The notes under the pieces are model-generated. The model was not told the origin of the DNA and made no database searches. It saw only the letters and a program-made list of their open reading frames with translations. From Oryzias latipes (Eukaryota > Chordata > Actinopteri > Beloniformes > Adrianichthyidae), in the NCBI RefSeq assembly GCF_002234675.1, contig NC_019864.2:16943582-17007581 (forward strand): 64,000 bases of DNA, in the 5' to 3' direction. Positions 51,640 to 64,000 of this stretch are shown here, piece by piece. The position numbers and the translations under genes are program-made. The first letter of the stretch is position 1, and each line of letters begins with the position of its first letter.

Positions 51640-51871
51640 ACAGGAAACTGAAAAAAGTAGGTACTATAGGACATTGCTGATCGGTTGATGACGTATGTTC
51701 ACCATTTCAACCGAAAGCTATTTGACACTAAACAATACTGATATACTCCATAATAATCATAAAACCTTTATTAGTATGCAAACACTGGAGGGACATTTAA
51801 ATTGACTCAAACGTCAAAAATCAAACATCATCCAATCAGCAATGTCCTGTACCTACCTTTTCCAGTTCCTT
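51640..51871. repeat. Inverted-repeat element (MITE-like)
   Basis: About 35-base arms: left GTAGGTACTATAGGACATTG with GCTGAT, right ATCAGCAATGTCCTG with TACCTACCTTTTCCAG. They enclose about 150 bp. Flanks are A/T-rich with repeated AAATCAAAATAAA-type units, so the true ends may lie further out (about 51570-52010). Confidence 0.6.
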
Positions 51872-52383
51872 ATTGTCTTTCATTTTTGAATATTTCATTT
51901 TGATTTCTGCAAATTACTTTTGCTTTCCAAAACGTTTTATTTTTTTATTTCATTTATGTTTTTGGAATTGTGCTTTTGGTTTCTGAAAATTTATTTTGAT
52001 TTCTAAAATATAATTTTTTTTATTATTTGTTTTGCTCTTTTAATTGTCATCGTGATCATTGTGATGTGTTTGCGTTGAGTGATTTGCACTTCAGGGCCAC
52101 TGTAAACAGATTTATAGAGAATTGAGCTACATATACATTTACATATACATTTACACATTTCCTTAAAGAACTGTTCTAAAAGCTGAGTTCTAAAAGTGCA
52201 AATTCAGTTTTTGAACTATTTCAGTCTTTTGAATTTGATTTCAAACAACTAAAGGTTTAGTAAGACACCATTTTTGGGTTATATGTGCATCAATTGTTAC
52301 AATTTCTCTTTACTTGACAACTCCATTCAGTTCAATTTTATTAACAATGTCATGTTTCAGCCAATGCTGAATCTTTGGCCATG

Positions 52384-52842
52384 TCTGAATTCCCACCCTA
52401 AACACTAACTACTAAAAATCTGTTTAATGTGGGACTATCTCGTACCGTGAATTTTAAAAGCAATTCGGACACCGTGCCCAACTTTTTTTTTTTAACGGTG
52501 AACATGATGTCACCAAATTCATGAAGTGAAAATCAAATCGATATGAGTGTTCTATAACGACTATTTATGAATCCAATGTGTTCTGATAATGAAAGTGTTG
52601 ATAGTTTATCAAAAAATACATTTAAATCCTTTTTTTTTGTAAAAAACGTTGAAACGCAATGCATTGTGGTTTATATTCGCCAGTGAGCATCAACGCACAA
52701 TGGTTTTTCACAGAGACTTCTGGGAGATTTCTAGGGCACTCAATTTGGAATTGTAGATTTGAACAGCACTACAAAATGGCAAACACATTATTTAGTGCAC
52801 CATGTAGAGAGTAGGGAAGGAATTTGGACACAACTTTTATCA
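52384..52842. mobile_element. Candidate non-autonomous DNA transposon
   Basis: The left end TGTCTGAATTCCCACCCTA and the reverse complement of the right end TGTCCAAATTCCTTCCCTA form an imperfect TIR of about 20 bp. AATTCGGACA and CATTTTGTAGTGC-type blocks inside recall fish hAT derivatives. No clear 8-bp duplication and no transposase. Confidence 0.4.
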
Positions 52843-54127
52843 AGTTGTAATTTTATGCTTCAAAACAGAATTTCTCACACGTCGGAGTGACTGTGTGCTC
52901 TCAGTGGGCCTCTGTTATTGCTGATGACCCACATCGACCTTGCCATGTAAAGTCCTCAAAGTCTGTCTGCTCATATCAGACAGGAGGCTCCCAGCAAACA
53001 CAGCAACAGAAACTCCCATCTATCCCCCCATCCTGGCTGGAGGATGCATGCAGGGCTCCCTGCTCTCAGATCCTGCCTCATTTGGCTTTAGGATTGGGGG
53101 AAGGGAGAGGGTTAACATATGGCTTATTGTGCTTTGTAGGCTATAGCTTTCAGCTCTTGAGGCTCCACTCCAGTCCTAGTGTTAGTGTGGAAGAAAATGC
53201 TTTCCCGCCAAAGCAACTTTTGTCTGCTTTTTATGCAAAAACTTCAAGCAGAGCTGCCTGAAATCCCACTGTGGCTGTGTGTCCTCACAATCTGAGGTGT
53301 TGCCTCTGCTGCTCCAGCCACATGTTTTACTTCTACAAGTGGTTGACACAGTTGCTGAAGAATGATAACTACCTCTTTTATAATGTTTGTTTTGGGGGAC
53401 AGTATGCTGTTGGCATAATTTGGAGCGCCATTGCGTGCCAGCAGAAGGGGCAGTCACAATTTGGTGACGCAAAGAGAACTAATAATATCCCAGGAACGGG
53501 ATGTTCCTGCTTCAGCTCCGGGGTCATTTGAGGATGAACCGAGCGCGTCCCTAACATACTGTGGGAGCAGGGCGAGCGCGTCGGGAGATTGTGACCTGCA
53601 CCTTCCTCCTCTCCTTTCAACCCGTTGGGGCGGCAGCATCTTCGGGGTCAAGCAGGTTCGTGTGTCGAGCAGCTGGGGTTGTGCACTGCTGAAAGCCTGC
53701 GTGGAGCCTCGCCCACTTGTGAACTCAGTGACACTGGAGCGCACTGGCCGAAGCAGCAGCGAACACCACTGCGTGATGTAACGGAGCCTGTGTGGAAATG
53801 GCATGTTTTGAAACCCAGCCACACTGTTTTCAGTTTGAGCTTTCACTGCACCACACTCCAAGATGAGTTTGTAGATAAATGCATTGGTGCAATTAAAAAA
53901 AACCACACACACGCAAAAACCACTTAATCATATCTGGTATTGCGTTTTTTAATACCTAATTCAATGAGTTAAACCACTGCATGTCCGATCAGAACACTTT
54001 TTTGAATATTTTGCCACAATTTGCTTTAGAACTTACACTTTTGTAACTTCCGTCTCCAAAGTTTCATTTAATAGAGGATAATTAACTTATATCTTAAAAA
54101 CAAATGAAGAACAAACATAAAAATTAA
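52843..54127. other. Gene-free stretch with a CpG-richer patch
   Basis: About 53480-53760 is GC- and CpG-richer than its surroundings on both sides, with several open frames of no recognisable family. It could be a distal promoter or repeat remnant. Confidence 0.35.
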
Positions 54128-54569
54128 TGCATCGTTTTGAAGACATAAAAGCATCTTCGAAAGCTTTAAATCCACCTCCTTCCCTTAATTTCCTTTGTGC
54201 TGACATTTGTGTGGCACCATTCCAGTTTCCTGGGATGGGTTTGGGTTCAAAAGAGGCAAAAGTCTTTGCAGACGGGATGCAGGATGAAGCGAGTCACCCA
54301 CAGATGATCTCCCATGTCGATTCCCTCACAAGGTCCAACCTGGAACTCCCACTCAGCAGGCTTCGCTTCTGCATTTGTGCCACAAATGTTGACTCCAGCA
54401 TACAGACAGGCTCTATAATGGGCCACTATATCTCTGCCATAGGCCTTGTCAGCACCCACACCACAGTATGGACCTTGTGGTCCTGGAAAACCATTTGATG
54501 GCTAGCCAAATGGATGCCCGTCTGTGCCCAGGATAGTGTGTACTCCTGTTCCATGCCAAACCATGGCAT
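54128..54569 (-). pseudogene. glul: Glutamine synthetase (glul) retrocopy fragment
   Basis: The minus strand reads [20 protein letters not shown], a stop where Trp is expected, then [75 protein letters not shown], and further on KPIPGNWNGA. These are consecutive parts of vertebrate glutamine synthetase (about residues 155-290). No intron interrupts this span, which in the parent gene crosses exon borders, so it is a processed copy. Besides the stop it has codon losses (PYYCGV to PYCGV, IVEAHY to IVAHY) and a frame change near KDF/CLF. Both gene ends are missing. Confidence 0.85.
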
Positions 54570-57500
54570 TTTACACAAGAAATTGACATTCTTCGATTTC
54601 TATCCCCCCAAAAAATCATCATCACCCATGTTTATTTTCTTATTAATTTATGATTTAGTGTTACATTAGATATTTGATTTGATTGATCTGATTTTTTCAT
54701 ATTTTTTGTGACACTTTTTCTGTTTATAAATTTATAATTGTTTTCTTGTGGTGTTATATTCTTGAAGAGTTTTCTGTGCAACGTGGGTTGATGTTTTTGC
54801 GTGTTTTCCAAAGTTTTATTATCCTAACAAACAGGTGGCATTTTCTTTTTCCCTGTGTTTTATATGTGTTTTATATGTGTTTTATATGATGTTTTAGATT
54901 GTGTTGTTTTATAAAGGCCTATTATTTTTAGTACAACAAGTACTATAGAGCATGTATGTGTGGGAAGTATACTTACAGAATATTTTTTTACCATTAAATT
55001 GGAACAGTTTTAGTATACAGAAAGTATCAAGGGTCAACATCATGTATACTGCCCCACTTTTAGTATGGACTAAGTATACTAGTGCACTTGAATAAACTAC
55101 TTTTTGCTAAGGCTATAAAGAAAAGTGTGGAATAAAAACTAAGGAACCATTTTTATTTTTACAAGATAAGATAAGATAAGATAAAGATAATATTCACATG
55201 ACACTTATATTCTTGTAAAATAATTCATTTAAAAATAATTTTAAAACTAATTAACCATTAAAAAATGTTTGCAAACATGTCCAATTTTTCATTTTTAAAA
55301 TATTTTTTTCTCATATATCAGCTGAATGAAAACAGTCTTGCCGTCTATTTCACCAAGTCAGCTCACACAGAATCCATTTTTTCTCTATGTTGTCACAAAG
55401 ACATATCAGAAAAGGGAATATTTTCTGGCATTCTAAAACACTTCATTTTACACTGCAAGACAATAATAATAAAGAGTTTATTTGTTGGCAAATAGACTGT
55501 TTTACTTCCATGTTGTGGTTGTTTTAGAACTGGTGCCCCACATTTTGAAAGGTTCCAGAATTTCATGCCTTTTGACCTGAACTAAAAGTCTTTAAAACAC
55601 TATTAAAAATAACCATTTTCATTTCTTTTCACACATTTATTTCACAAAAACTCAACAACCAACCTAAGTTTCCAGATTCCAGGTCATTTCCGCTAAGTGC
55701 CTTCTCTAAATAGACCGCCATTGCTGCTATAGGGATGAAGAGTTTTCACCATTTTTACTACTCAGCTAAAATGCATATTTCACAGACAAAACAGAGCAGG
55801 GCCTTCGAGGCACATCCCTCTTCAGCCACTGCACTGATCAATGCAGCTTGAATGGGCCACTGCTCACCAGCAAATGGGTGCAAAAACAAACTGTGTCCGC
55901 TTCACTATGTTCTTTGAGCTGTATTGTGTGGAAGAGACAAAAAAACCACCATGTGGTGATGTGTATCAGCAGTGATTGCTGTACAAAATCATTATGGCTC
56001 AGCATCAGGCCCAGGGTCAGATGCTGGTTAATGCATATCATCGCTCTTCTATGATACACCATTTTCTTCTTTTTTAAATTATATGCTGCAGAATGTTCCA
56101 TGAAAATGCATGTCAGTGGCATTTTGGAGCGTAATGTCTTCTGTGTGACTGAGAAGCAGAAGCATGGCGGGGGAGGTAAGCAGGATTAACATAGTGTTAA
56201 AGAAGGCTGCTCTGTGTGGTGGTACGTCATTGTCCTGCCTCAAGGCATGTGGTAGAGGGAGGACGACAACCAAACTCAACCTAAATCCAGAGCTACTCTT
56301 CCCATCTCAACATTTTTTCAGCTACATTTTATATCTTTTACTGAACTGTGCTGAATCCAAACCTGCAAATGTTAATATTACTTCAAGAAAAATGAAAAGG
56401 TTTTCCTGAAAAGCAAAACCAAAGGTTGCACTGAACACATGGGAAGGCAGTTGTAACGGGAAACGAAAAGAAATAGGGAAGAGAAGCACAAAAAAAAAAA
56501 GATTTGGGAAATAAAATAATCAAAGTGTAAAGGCAAAAGAATTGTTGAAAAAAATATAACATGAAGCAAAACAGAAAAATTGAGTTAATCAATTTTTTTT
56601 TGCAAATTTTAAAGCCTGGGAACCACAAATTATTACAAAAAAAACCCTCTTGCAGTTGAAAAATAACCTTAGGACAGGAGATCCTTTAGAAATTTAGGTT
56701 TTTATAAATATTAATCTAAAATATCTAATGTAAGTAATTTATTTAATGTATTAATTGTACGCTAAGAAGCCTTTAAACTTTTAAACCTTGCTGCTTCAGT
56801 AAAATATGATTTCCATCATTATTCTTAAAATTATTTTATAAATCCAAATAAATAAACAGATGTCAAACTAAGAGGACTAGTCCTGACATTAGTTTCTCTG
56901 TAACACTTTTAACCTGCTTTTTCATTCGGGTTCAACTATTTTAAAGCAGTTTTCTTGATCTTCTGCAGGCTGCAAAGATGTTCTTTGTCTAACCGACAAA
57001 AGTTTATCAGTAAAAACAGCTGCAGCTTTGTTAAACTGTTTGGCAAAAGCCTTTTTGGTCTGAATGGGAGTGAAGGAGAAACCAGATTGTAACATGTTTT
57101 GGTTTTATGCTGCACACATTTTCAGGAAAACATATTTAGTGTAAACAGCTAGTAAACTGTAGTTCATATAATCAATAAGGATGACCAAATAAAAATAATA
57201 CCTAGAATAATGTAGAAAGAAAATGCCTTTCATCAACATTTTTTGATAAAATGTGTAGTTGTAGTTTGAGGCCCCCAGTTACTGCAATTATTATCTACTT
57301 TGTCTATAAAGTACTGGAGAGTTGAAGTGATGAGAGGAGATTCTTTCAAGAGGACTAATTATAGTTATAATATATTCCAGGTTTCAATGAGAGAGAGGAC
57401 AAAATCAATCTTAATTATCATAAAACCTTCTCTCAGGTTTAAGGCATAAAAGGAACATTATCTGGATAAAGTGTTAGGGGATGACTGTTGGAGTTAAATA

Positions 57501-57825
57501 AACTTCTTTAGGTTGTTACTTCAGAGCTCCGATCTTTATGAATCATTGACGTAATTTGTTAGTCTGGTAACATAAAGCAACACAATGAAAGAAAGCTGAA
57601 TGCTGTCATGTACAAATCCCATAATATGTCATTTATCACACACTGTGGGCGTGAAAAGCTTATACTAAGTTTTGCATTTTACATTGAAACAGCTCATTCT
57701 TCTCGCCAGGAAATGAAGCAATAACAAATTGAACGTAAAAGCTCAACCGTTATTAAAAGAAAAAAGACTTTAAGTCCAGATTCTGTGATTCATATGTTTT
57801 TAGTTAAAAAATGTTTATATATACA
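54570..57825. other. Gene-free stretch
   Basis: No gene supported. At 54925-55100 AGTATACTT/AAGTATACT units recur and may be a decayed fish repeat. Short AGATA units lie at 55161-55183. Confidence 0.4.
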
Positions 57826-57852
57826 GGCACACACATGCACACACACACACAA

Positions 57853-57921
<69 letters not shown>
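57826..57921. repeat. (CA)n-(TA)n microsatellite
   Basis: CA/ACAC repeats from about 57830 followed by TA repeats from 57871 to 57920. Confidence 0.9.
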
Positions 57922-57924
<3 letters not shown>

Positions 57925-60900
57925 TTTTAAAATTATTTTTAAGAATTTTTTGAAAGCATTTTAAAATATATATACTTTTTGGAAAAAATAAGGAAAGAAA
58001 AGCATTACTTTCCTCTACCTGATCAATCAACCAATCCAACCTTTGTTTTAAGAGCACTTAAAAAAAAGATCTGTACCACAAAACAGTTTACACAATAAAA
58101 ACAAACCATCCAAACTTCCCATCCATTCCTCGAATTCACAAATCCTCCCCAAATCTTCCTTCAAAATAGACAAAATTTCGCAAAATACGCCTTCAAAATA
58201 CTCTAAACTTAATTTATTTAGCTAAAGCTTTGACAAATGTATTATTTTCTTACCATTTCTTGCTTTAGAGATGAACACCACAGAAAAACATGCACGAGGC
58301 TGCATGAGGCCTCAACCAAAGATCTCGCTCAAAGTGCAAGCAGATGACCTGTCTCCAACTGAAAGCATCACAGATCGCCTTTGAACACCTGTGACAGCAT
58401 ATGAATCAAAACTTTATAGTAGGGAAAATATAGAAAAATGAAAAATGTATCTGGGATTTAAGAGGACTGCAACCTCTTAACAGAAAAAAATCACTTGTTA
58501 AACAGAACTTGAGAGACTCCAAAAAGACAGAAACCCTCAAAAAAATTCATATTTGATCAAAAACTTTGAGTCTGTGAAAAAGCAGTCTTTAAAAAATATG
58601 CGGTAGAGGAAATGTTCATGATTTAAAGATGGCTTAACAGAGGAGGGAAAGCTCACTCTGTCTTGTAACTTTCACTCTAAACACCTTTACATTTATTAAA
58701 AAAAAGTTTTTAAAAGCAGGAAAATGCAGGGAATGTGGTCTTGTTCCTACACGTGCATAGTCGTGATGTAGCCCCTTTTGTTGCCTCTTGTACTGTCTTT
58801 TTCATATCAGATGTTTGCATTCTTCGTGTGTAATGGTGATCTGAAAACAGACACAGAGTATATAACCAGTATATCCTGATAACCTGCTCAAGCACGAGAC
58901 AGGCTGAACTTTGCTACAAAAACATCTAGTTTGGACCTGTGTACCTGTTTTCAGGTACACCTGGCTGACTCATGGGCCCTCCTGTGATGATTCAGCCAGT
59001 TATGCTTTACTGTTCCTTTCACTTCACAGTCAAAGCAACAAGGAACAATATTTCAGCAGCGCTCTATTGAAAGGCAAACATGTGCCTCTTCGTCACAAAG
59101 AGCCCAGTGGGAGGAAACAGTCAGTTTATGAACATGCGTTCAAATTATTTGCCCTTTAGCACTTGTCTGCTGTCTAACTGCTGTCTAACTTATCTGAATA
59201 ATTTTCTTTTACAACAACGTCCAGCTGCTGTGGCGTCACAGTAGCGTTTCCAGCAGAGACACTAAATAGCACACTCCAGAAAATACAATATTGTTAGACA
59301 AAAGAAAAAAGATCAGTTTGGTTTGTTTAACATGTTTAATGTGTGAGGCAGCTTTACAAAAATGTAGATCATTTGTCTAATTTCCTGTAAATATATACCA
59401 GATGAGAAAACAGGTCACAAACAGAAAGGCTAGCTTGATAAGACCACGGCTGTGAAACCCTCTGTGCTTTACTGCTTCTGGTGTTCTGATATGAGTCTGT
59501 TTGTTTCATTTTCCTGATGAGTCCTGATGAGACCTTTTTCAGGTTTATTGTTAGGTTAAAGAAAACACTAATGAAAAGTCAGTTAATAAGTCGACTTAGT
59601 TGGGAAAAGTTACATTTTAACAAAAAATGTGGTGAGAAAAAACAGTTTGAACCAAGAGAGTTTCATGTCAGGATAGGTCAAAGTTTATTTTTACGGGAAA
59701 CTTTGGTTTATGGTTCCTGTAATGCTAAAGTTTGTGGCACATCCTAACAAACACATCTGTGTAGGTATTAGAAATATGTAATTCTTAGCTGAAAAAGCTG
59801 GGAAAACATTATTACGAGTTTATTTGGACTATAAGTTGTGGTTGTCAGACTCCTGATGATGTGCTGCAAAAAAAAAACTTTTCGTTTTTGAAGAGTCTGA
59901 ACATGTTAGCCCTCTAAGCTAGATTATGACAGTGTTCAAGTTGCAATGTGCACAGAAAATTTCTCTCAGTGCAAACACAAGTGATGAGGCTGCTCCTGCC
60001 TGACAACATCACGCCGGTGCCAGACTGAGTGTTGTTTGGCCACTGTGTGCCGGGGCTTGCTGCTGGGATTTGGGAACATACAAAAGGTCTCTTGAGTCAT
60101 CACATTGCTCCAACTGCACGCACACACACAGATATTTCTGTTTTTCCTCTGCTTACTCAAAGAGAGGATTTTGAAAGCCACTTGTTACCTTCAAATGGGT
60201 TTGGCTCTAAAACATGCAGCTCATTTCCTGACACTCTCATCTGGCTTTCTTGAGCTTTGATAAACACTTGCAGTTTCCACACAGCTCAGAGAAATAAGCC
60301 TGTGAAAGAGGAACTATGCTCTTGCTGTGCTTTCGTTAGAAAAGCTCCACATGAAACACAAGAACACCACGTTTTTGTGGTGAAAGAATATGTAAAATAA
60401 TACATCCAGATGGCCCTCTGAATGCCACATTGCCTTGCTTACACTGAACACTGGGAACTTTAGCTGTGTGGGCTTTTGTGCACAATGCTGAAAGTGTGCA
60501 TTCATTCTCACACGAGGGCTTCAGCTGCTACAAGAAAGAAGCTTGTTTATTTGCTTTTAATATGGATTTGATTTAGAGGTGAGGTCCTTCTGTGCACAGT
60601 GTCTGTGTCACCATGATCAAAAGATGTTTTCTCTTTGATTGATTGGGTTTGGGCATGTGACAAACCCCACCAAAAATGATCACTATAGCAGAAATAATTG
60701 TCTGGAAATGGTGGATAAATACAGCTTCACAGCTTTGTTGCTTCCCTCCCTTCCATAATGGTGTCACTTGTGTCTTGCTGGAGGATAAACCAAGGAAGAC
60801 ATTGTTGGTGGTGGCTGGCGGGATTTCAATTGGCTGAGACTAAAGAGTTGCCCAGAGGAGGGGTCTGAATGAGGTTGCTGGTTTGGGTAAAGGAAGCTGC

Positions 60901-62417
60901 CATTTTGGAAAAATGCTCAACCTGCTCATTTACCATTTAATCAAAATTAGAATGTGTTGAATCAATAAAAGGCCTGGCGTGACCCAATGAGTTGGTAATT
61001 GATTTAAACCTCCATTACTAAATTGATTTATGCAAAGTATGATTTAGACGTGCAGACAATACTTCATACTCAGTCAATTCAAAGTTCTTGAACGCAACGC
61101 TTCTAATTTTTAATAATATGTTTGGGTGCATCATAGTCACACAAATTACCCTACATCACCCCAAAATATAACAAGATATACAAAATATGCACAGATCCAT
61201 GTAAAACGAATTGTCACCGACTCTCCATTTCATTGCCAAGTCCAATACAGATGAAGAAACTTTGTTGGTCGAAAATAAATCTGTGTCATTTGAATTTAGG
61301 ACTCAAACCTAAAGGACATTGGGTTTGAGTCCATAATTGATAGGTGTCACCTGTTCACAGTAAGAAAAACTGAAAAAACTCTGGTCTGATACAGAGACAT
61401 CGCTCTCCAGGACAAAGACGTACCCTAAGGATACATGTTGTTGGATTGAGGATAACAAAACACTTGCTCCCACTGCCATGTTTGCTTCCCATCAGGGTTT
61501 AGTCCTCTAATCTGGATTAAGATGATGACTCCTGGTCTGTTCAGATTGTGGTTTTGGTTCACTTGCTAGTGAAATGGGTTTGGTACCTTTCTTTGTGAAT
61601 ACTCCTCAGACAAACCGGAAGACCAAACAATGACAGCGAGCTAAAGGGAGTGAATGAAACAGGCACCGATGTAACACTACAGCTGGGGGAAAGGGGTTGG
61701 GCTGGTAACAATGCAAATTTGAAAAAAGCAAGAATCAGAAATGAGTTTAAAAGGTCTCGATGGAAGGTGTGGTTAAGAGTGAAAAGATGTAGGCGTTTGT
61801 TCATAAATGACTGGTCAGATTTCATCATCATTCTTCTATTGCCTCATCCAGGGCTGAACAGCGTCAGAACTGCAGGAACTTCTCAGGTAGCTTGCTCTGC
61901 TTCTATATTTACTTTGCTATTGAGAATGTTATGCACAAGAGCAAACCAAACTATCTTACGGTGGAAAATTGATCCGCATTCCCAGCCAATTCAGGCCAAA
62001 TGTGTGTGACTGTGCCTTTAAGAAAGCAATAAATCTTAGGCTGCTTTCAAAATAAGCAGTTTGGTCCTCACATGGTCATATGTGTCAGATATCAAACGCT
62101 CATCTAATTTTTATGCAAATCAATCAACTAAACATCATGCATCTAAAGTCAAGGGTTAGTTTGCTTGCAAGTAAACCTTGGTGCTGTTCGGTGTCAGTTT
62201 GAATGCAGATGGACAATCCAGAATCCAGAAGATGAGAAAGAGTGATCGAAACAAAGACAGTGAGTGACAGAAGCACTGTATTTTATTCAGGAAAAAAACA
62301 AACAAACTACAGTTTAAATCAAAAGACTGTGGTACATCCTGTTTGGTGAGTAAGTGAAGGTGTATATCGAAAAAAACAAAGAGGACCAGCTCGGATAAAA
62401 GGTTCCCTTCTTTTGCC
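57922..62417. other. Gene-free stretch
   Basis: No coding exon, RNA gene or clear transposon recognised. The segment 60940-61060 has several homeobox-like cores (GGTAATTGATTTAA, TAAATTGATTTATG) and is a candidate conserved non-coding element. Confidence 0.4.
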
Positions 62418-62996
62418 TTTTAAAGACCCACTCTGAAGAAAATTGTGTTTTTTGTATTTTTAATGTGTCGTCTTGTGGTATTTTTCTGACGATGGAAGAA
62501 ATATCAAGAAAATCAAGATAAGAAATACATTTCTGGGTATTTATTTATTCAATTTTTTGTGAAACAGGAGCAGATGAAAGTATACCCTTGGAAAAACCTT
62601 GTAGGTGTGATGTAGAAGTTAAAATCAGCAGACCACAAGCTCCCTGCTCCGCTCCAGTCTGATGCATTCACTTGTAAACAACTATATCTTAGTTTTCCCC
62701 GTCTTAGCTGGCATCTGGCTCTAAACTGTACGGCTGGATAGTTCCAGTATTGATCACCATTTTTGCTGTACCAGTAATGTTAGGCTGGGCGTATAAGGGG
62801 CTGTAAGCTAGCAGGAGATGAGTGACGGGGGGCAGGCTTACTTCACACTAACAGTCCTGCCCACAACTCTGAGGTGGATTTCTAACGAACTCCTGCTGCT
62901 CTGCAGCAACAATGTTCTAGAAAACAACACACTTTTTTTTTATTTGGCTAAAAACAGTATAATCATACTTAAAAGACCACTGGGAACACTTTAAAA
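62418..62996 (-). mobile_element. MITE-like repeat, copy 2 (opposite orientation)
   Basis: Starts TTTTAAAGACCCACTCTGAA and ends near ACACTTTAAAA. It matches 48204-48630 in reverse complement: AAAATTGTGTTTTT, ATTTTTCTGACGATGG, GGGGCTGTAAGCTAGCAGGA, GCCCACAACTCTGAGG, TTTGGCTAAAAACAGTAT. Longer than copy 1 by about 150 bases. Confidence 0.65.
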
Positions 62997-63439
62997 ATAG
63001 ATCAAAAGAGGATCGACTTTAAAAAAATGATCTGGTCTTTATTAGTTTTGGACAACACTGCCCCCAAAGGAGCTGTTGGAACTGCATGATTTTATGAGAG
63101 GTTTGACCTGGTTCAGATGGTTGCTATCAGATGAACTGTTTCAGCCAAACTATCTTTTTAACTTTGAAAGCTTCAAATGTAAAAAACTGAGAAAAAAATG
63201 ATTTTTTTAAACAGACCAGTTAAACATATAAACATTTAACAATAAGTGTAAAGAAACAGGTGCATAAAGGACAACACTTTTTTTCTTCCATTTTTAATTT
63301 GACGTTTTCTTGCATTTAAATTTGCTCCTGCATTCGAAGCAAACGGACACGATGATATTGAGGTCAGCATTCTGTCTTCAGAGTCCATAGTTTTTATTTA
63401 CTTGATTCTGGTGCAATTTAAAAAAAGAGCATTATGATT

Positions 63440-64000
63440 ATGTGAACAGTGGAGCCGTTTTATCCGAGCTTTTGCGTTCGATGGTCACCAAAAGCACAAA
63501 CCCCGCATCTGAACGCACAGACAACCTGTAGAAAAACTTTGAAGCAACTTGTGCTGCTCGGTGCACATGGGGACAAGATGTACCCAATGAATGAGCGGCT
63601 GCGCTGACGGCGCAGGCGAGCTGCCGGTCGACACGCCCCCCGCATGGATACAGCGGGACGGAACGGGCGCTCTGGAGACTCACGCACTGTGCTGGAGATT
63701 TTTGACGCCGCAATGGGAGTTAACGCGTCCAAGTTTGAGGAGTTCCTGTTGTCGGCGCACTGAACAAAAGACGCTGCCTTTGCGCTTCTCTGTCTCTCTG
63801 TGGAGGGGGGCGGCCGTGCGCGTTTTTGTCCGAGGCGTTTCTCGCGCAGGATGTTGATGATATTGGAAAGCCGGGTAAGATCATAAAGTCAGTTCTCTCA
63901 CAGCCACTAAACAAAGGGAACCACGGTACTTTGGCCCCCCTCCCTCACACGGCGTCGTTTCTTTTTCTTTTCTTTTTGGATGTCATTAAGAAGCAGAAGA
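63440..64000 (+). promoter_or_regulatory. CpG-rich candidate promoter and first exon
   Basis: A marked rise in G+C and CpG (GCGCTGACGGCGCAGGCGAG, GGGGGGCGGCCGTGCGCG) against an AT-rich background. A GT donor context GAAAGCCGG/GTAAGA at about 63872 follows a short ATG frame (MLMILESR). This suggests the 5' end of a gene continuing beyond the window on the plus strand. Its identity cannot be read here. Confidence 0.4.

Noticed and set aside
53431-53912. Open frames on both strands in the CpG-richer patch.
   Set aside because: No recognisable protein; the openness follows the base composition.

Overview
The window looks like nuclear DNA of a teleost fish, probably a spiny-rayed (percomorph-type) species. 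It is AT-rich, with short spliced genes, vertebrate protein families, many microsatellites and fish-style transposons (RTE and jockey-type LINEs, a tRNA-derived SINE, Harbinger-like elements and MITEs). No prokaryotic operon, CRISPR array or clear endogenous retrovirus was found.

Layout: (1) 438-2327, a 5'-truncated RTE LINE on the minus strand with an open reverse-transcriptase frame. (2) 2653-9749, lrrc61 on the plus strand, nine coding exons, with a three-deep nest of DNA transposons (5057-8521) in one intron. (3) 9750-14640, lrrc61 3' UTR and intergenic DNA with a MITE and an unidentified minus-strand coding-like tract. (4) 14640-17618, dnaja4 (HSP40) with a TATA box and a heat-shock element. 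(5) 19294-20476, an nqo1-like quinone reductase, minus strand, six exons. (6) 20790-21382, an old RTE fragment, then an 83-bp hairpin. (7) 22361-24428, rab8b, plus strand, eight exons. (8) 24449-41705, trpm1, minus strand, 27 coding exons totalling 5010 nt (1669 codons), with the mir-204/211 hairpin inside an intron. (9) 41706-64000, gene-poor DNA with a jockey-type LINE carrying a young SINE, several MITEs, a retrocopy fragment of glutamine synthetase (glul), candidate conserved non-coding elements, and a CpG-rich promoter-like segment at the right edge.

The host genes do not form one pathway. TRPM1 is the cation channel of ON-bipolar retinal neurons and pigment cells and hosts a miR-204-family microRNA. 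Rab8b is a membrane-traffic GTPase, DNAJA4 a farnesylated Hsp70 co-chaperone, NQO1 a flavoprotein detoxifying quinones, and LRRC61 a leucine-rich-repeat protein of unknown role. trpm1, rab8b and dnaja4 all have human orthologues on chromosome 15, so this is a partly conserved linkage group. rab8b and trpm1 are tail-to-tail with polyadenylation signals 20 bp apart.

All exon boundaries were read by eye from splice consensus, frame and recalled protein family sequence. The coding lengths of lrrc61 (789), dnaja4 (1188), nqo1 (813), rab8b (624) and trpm1 (5010) are all multiples of three, which supports the models.
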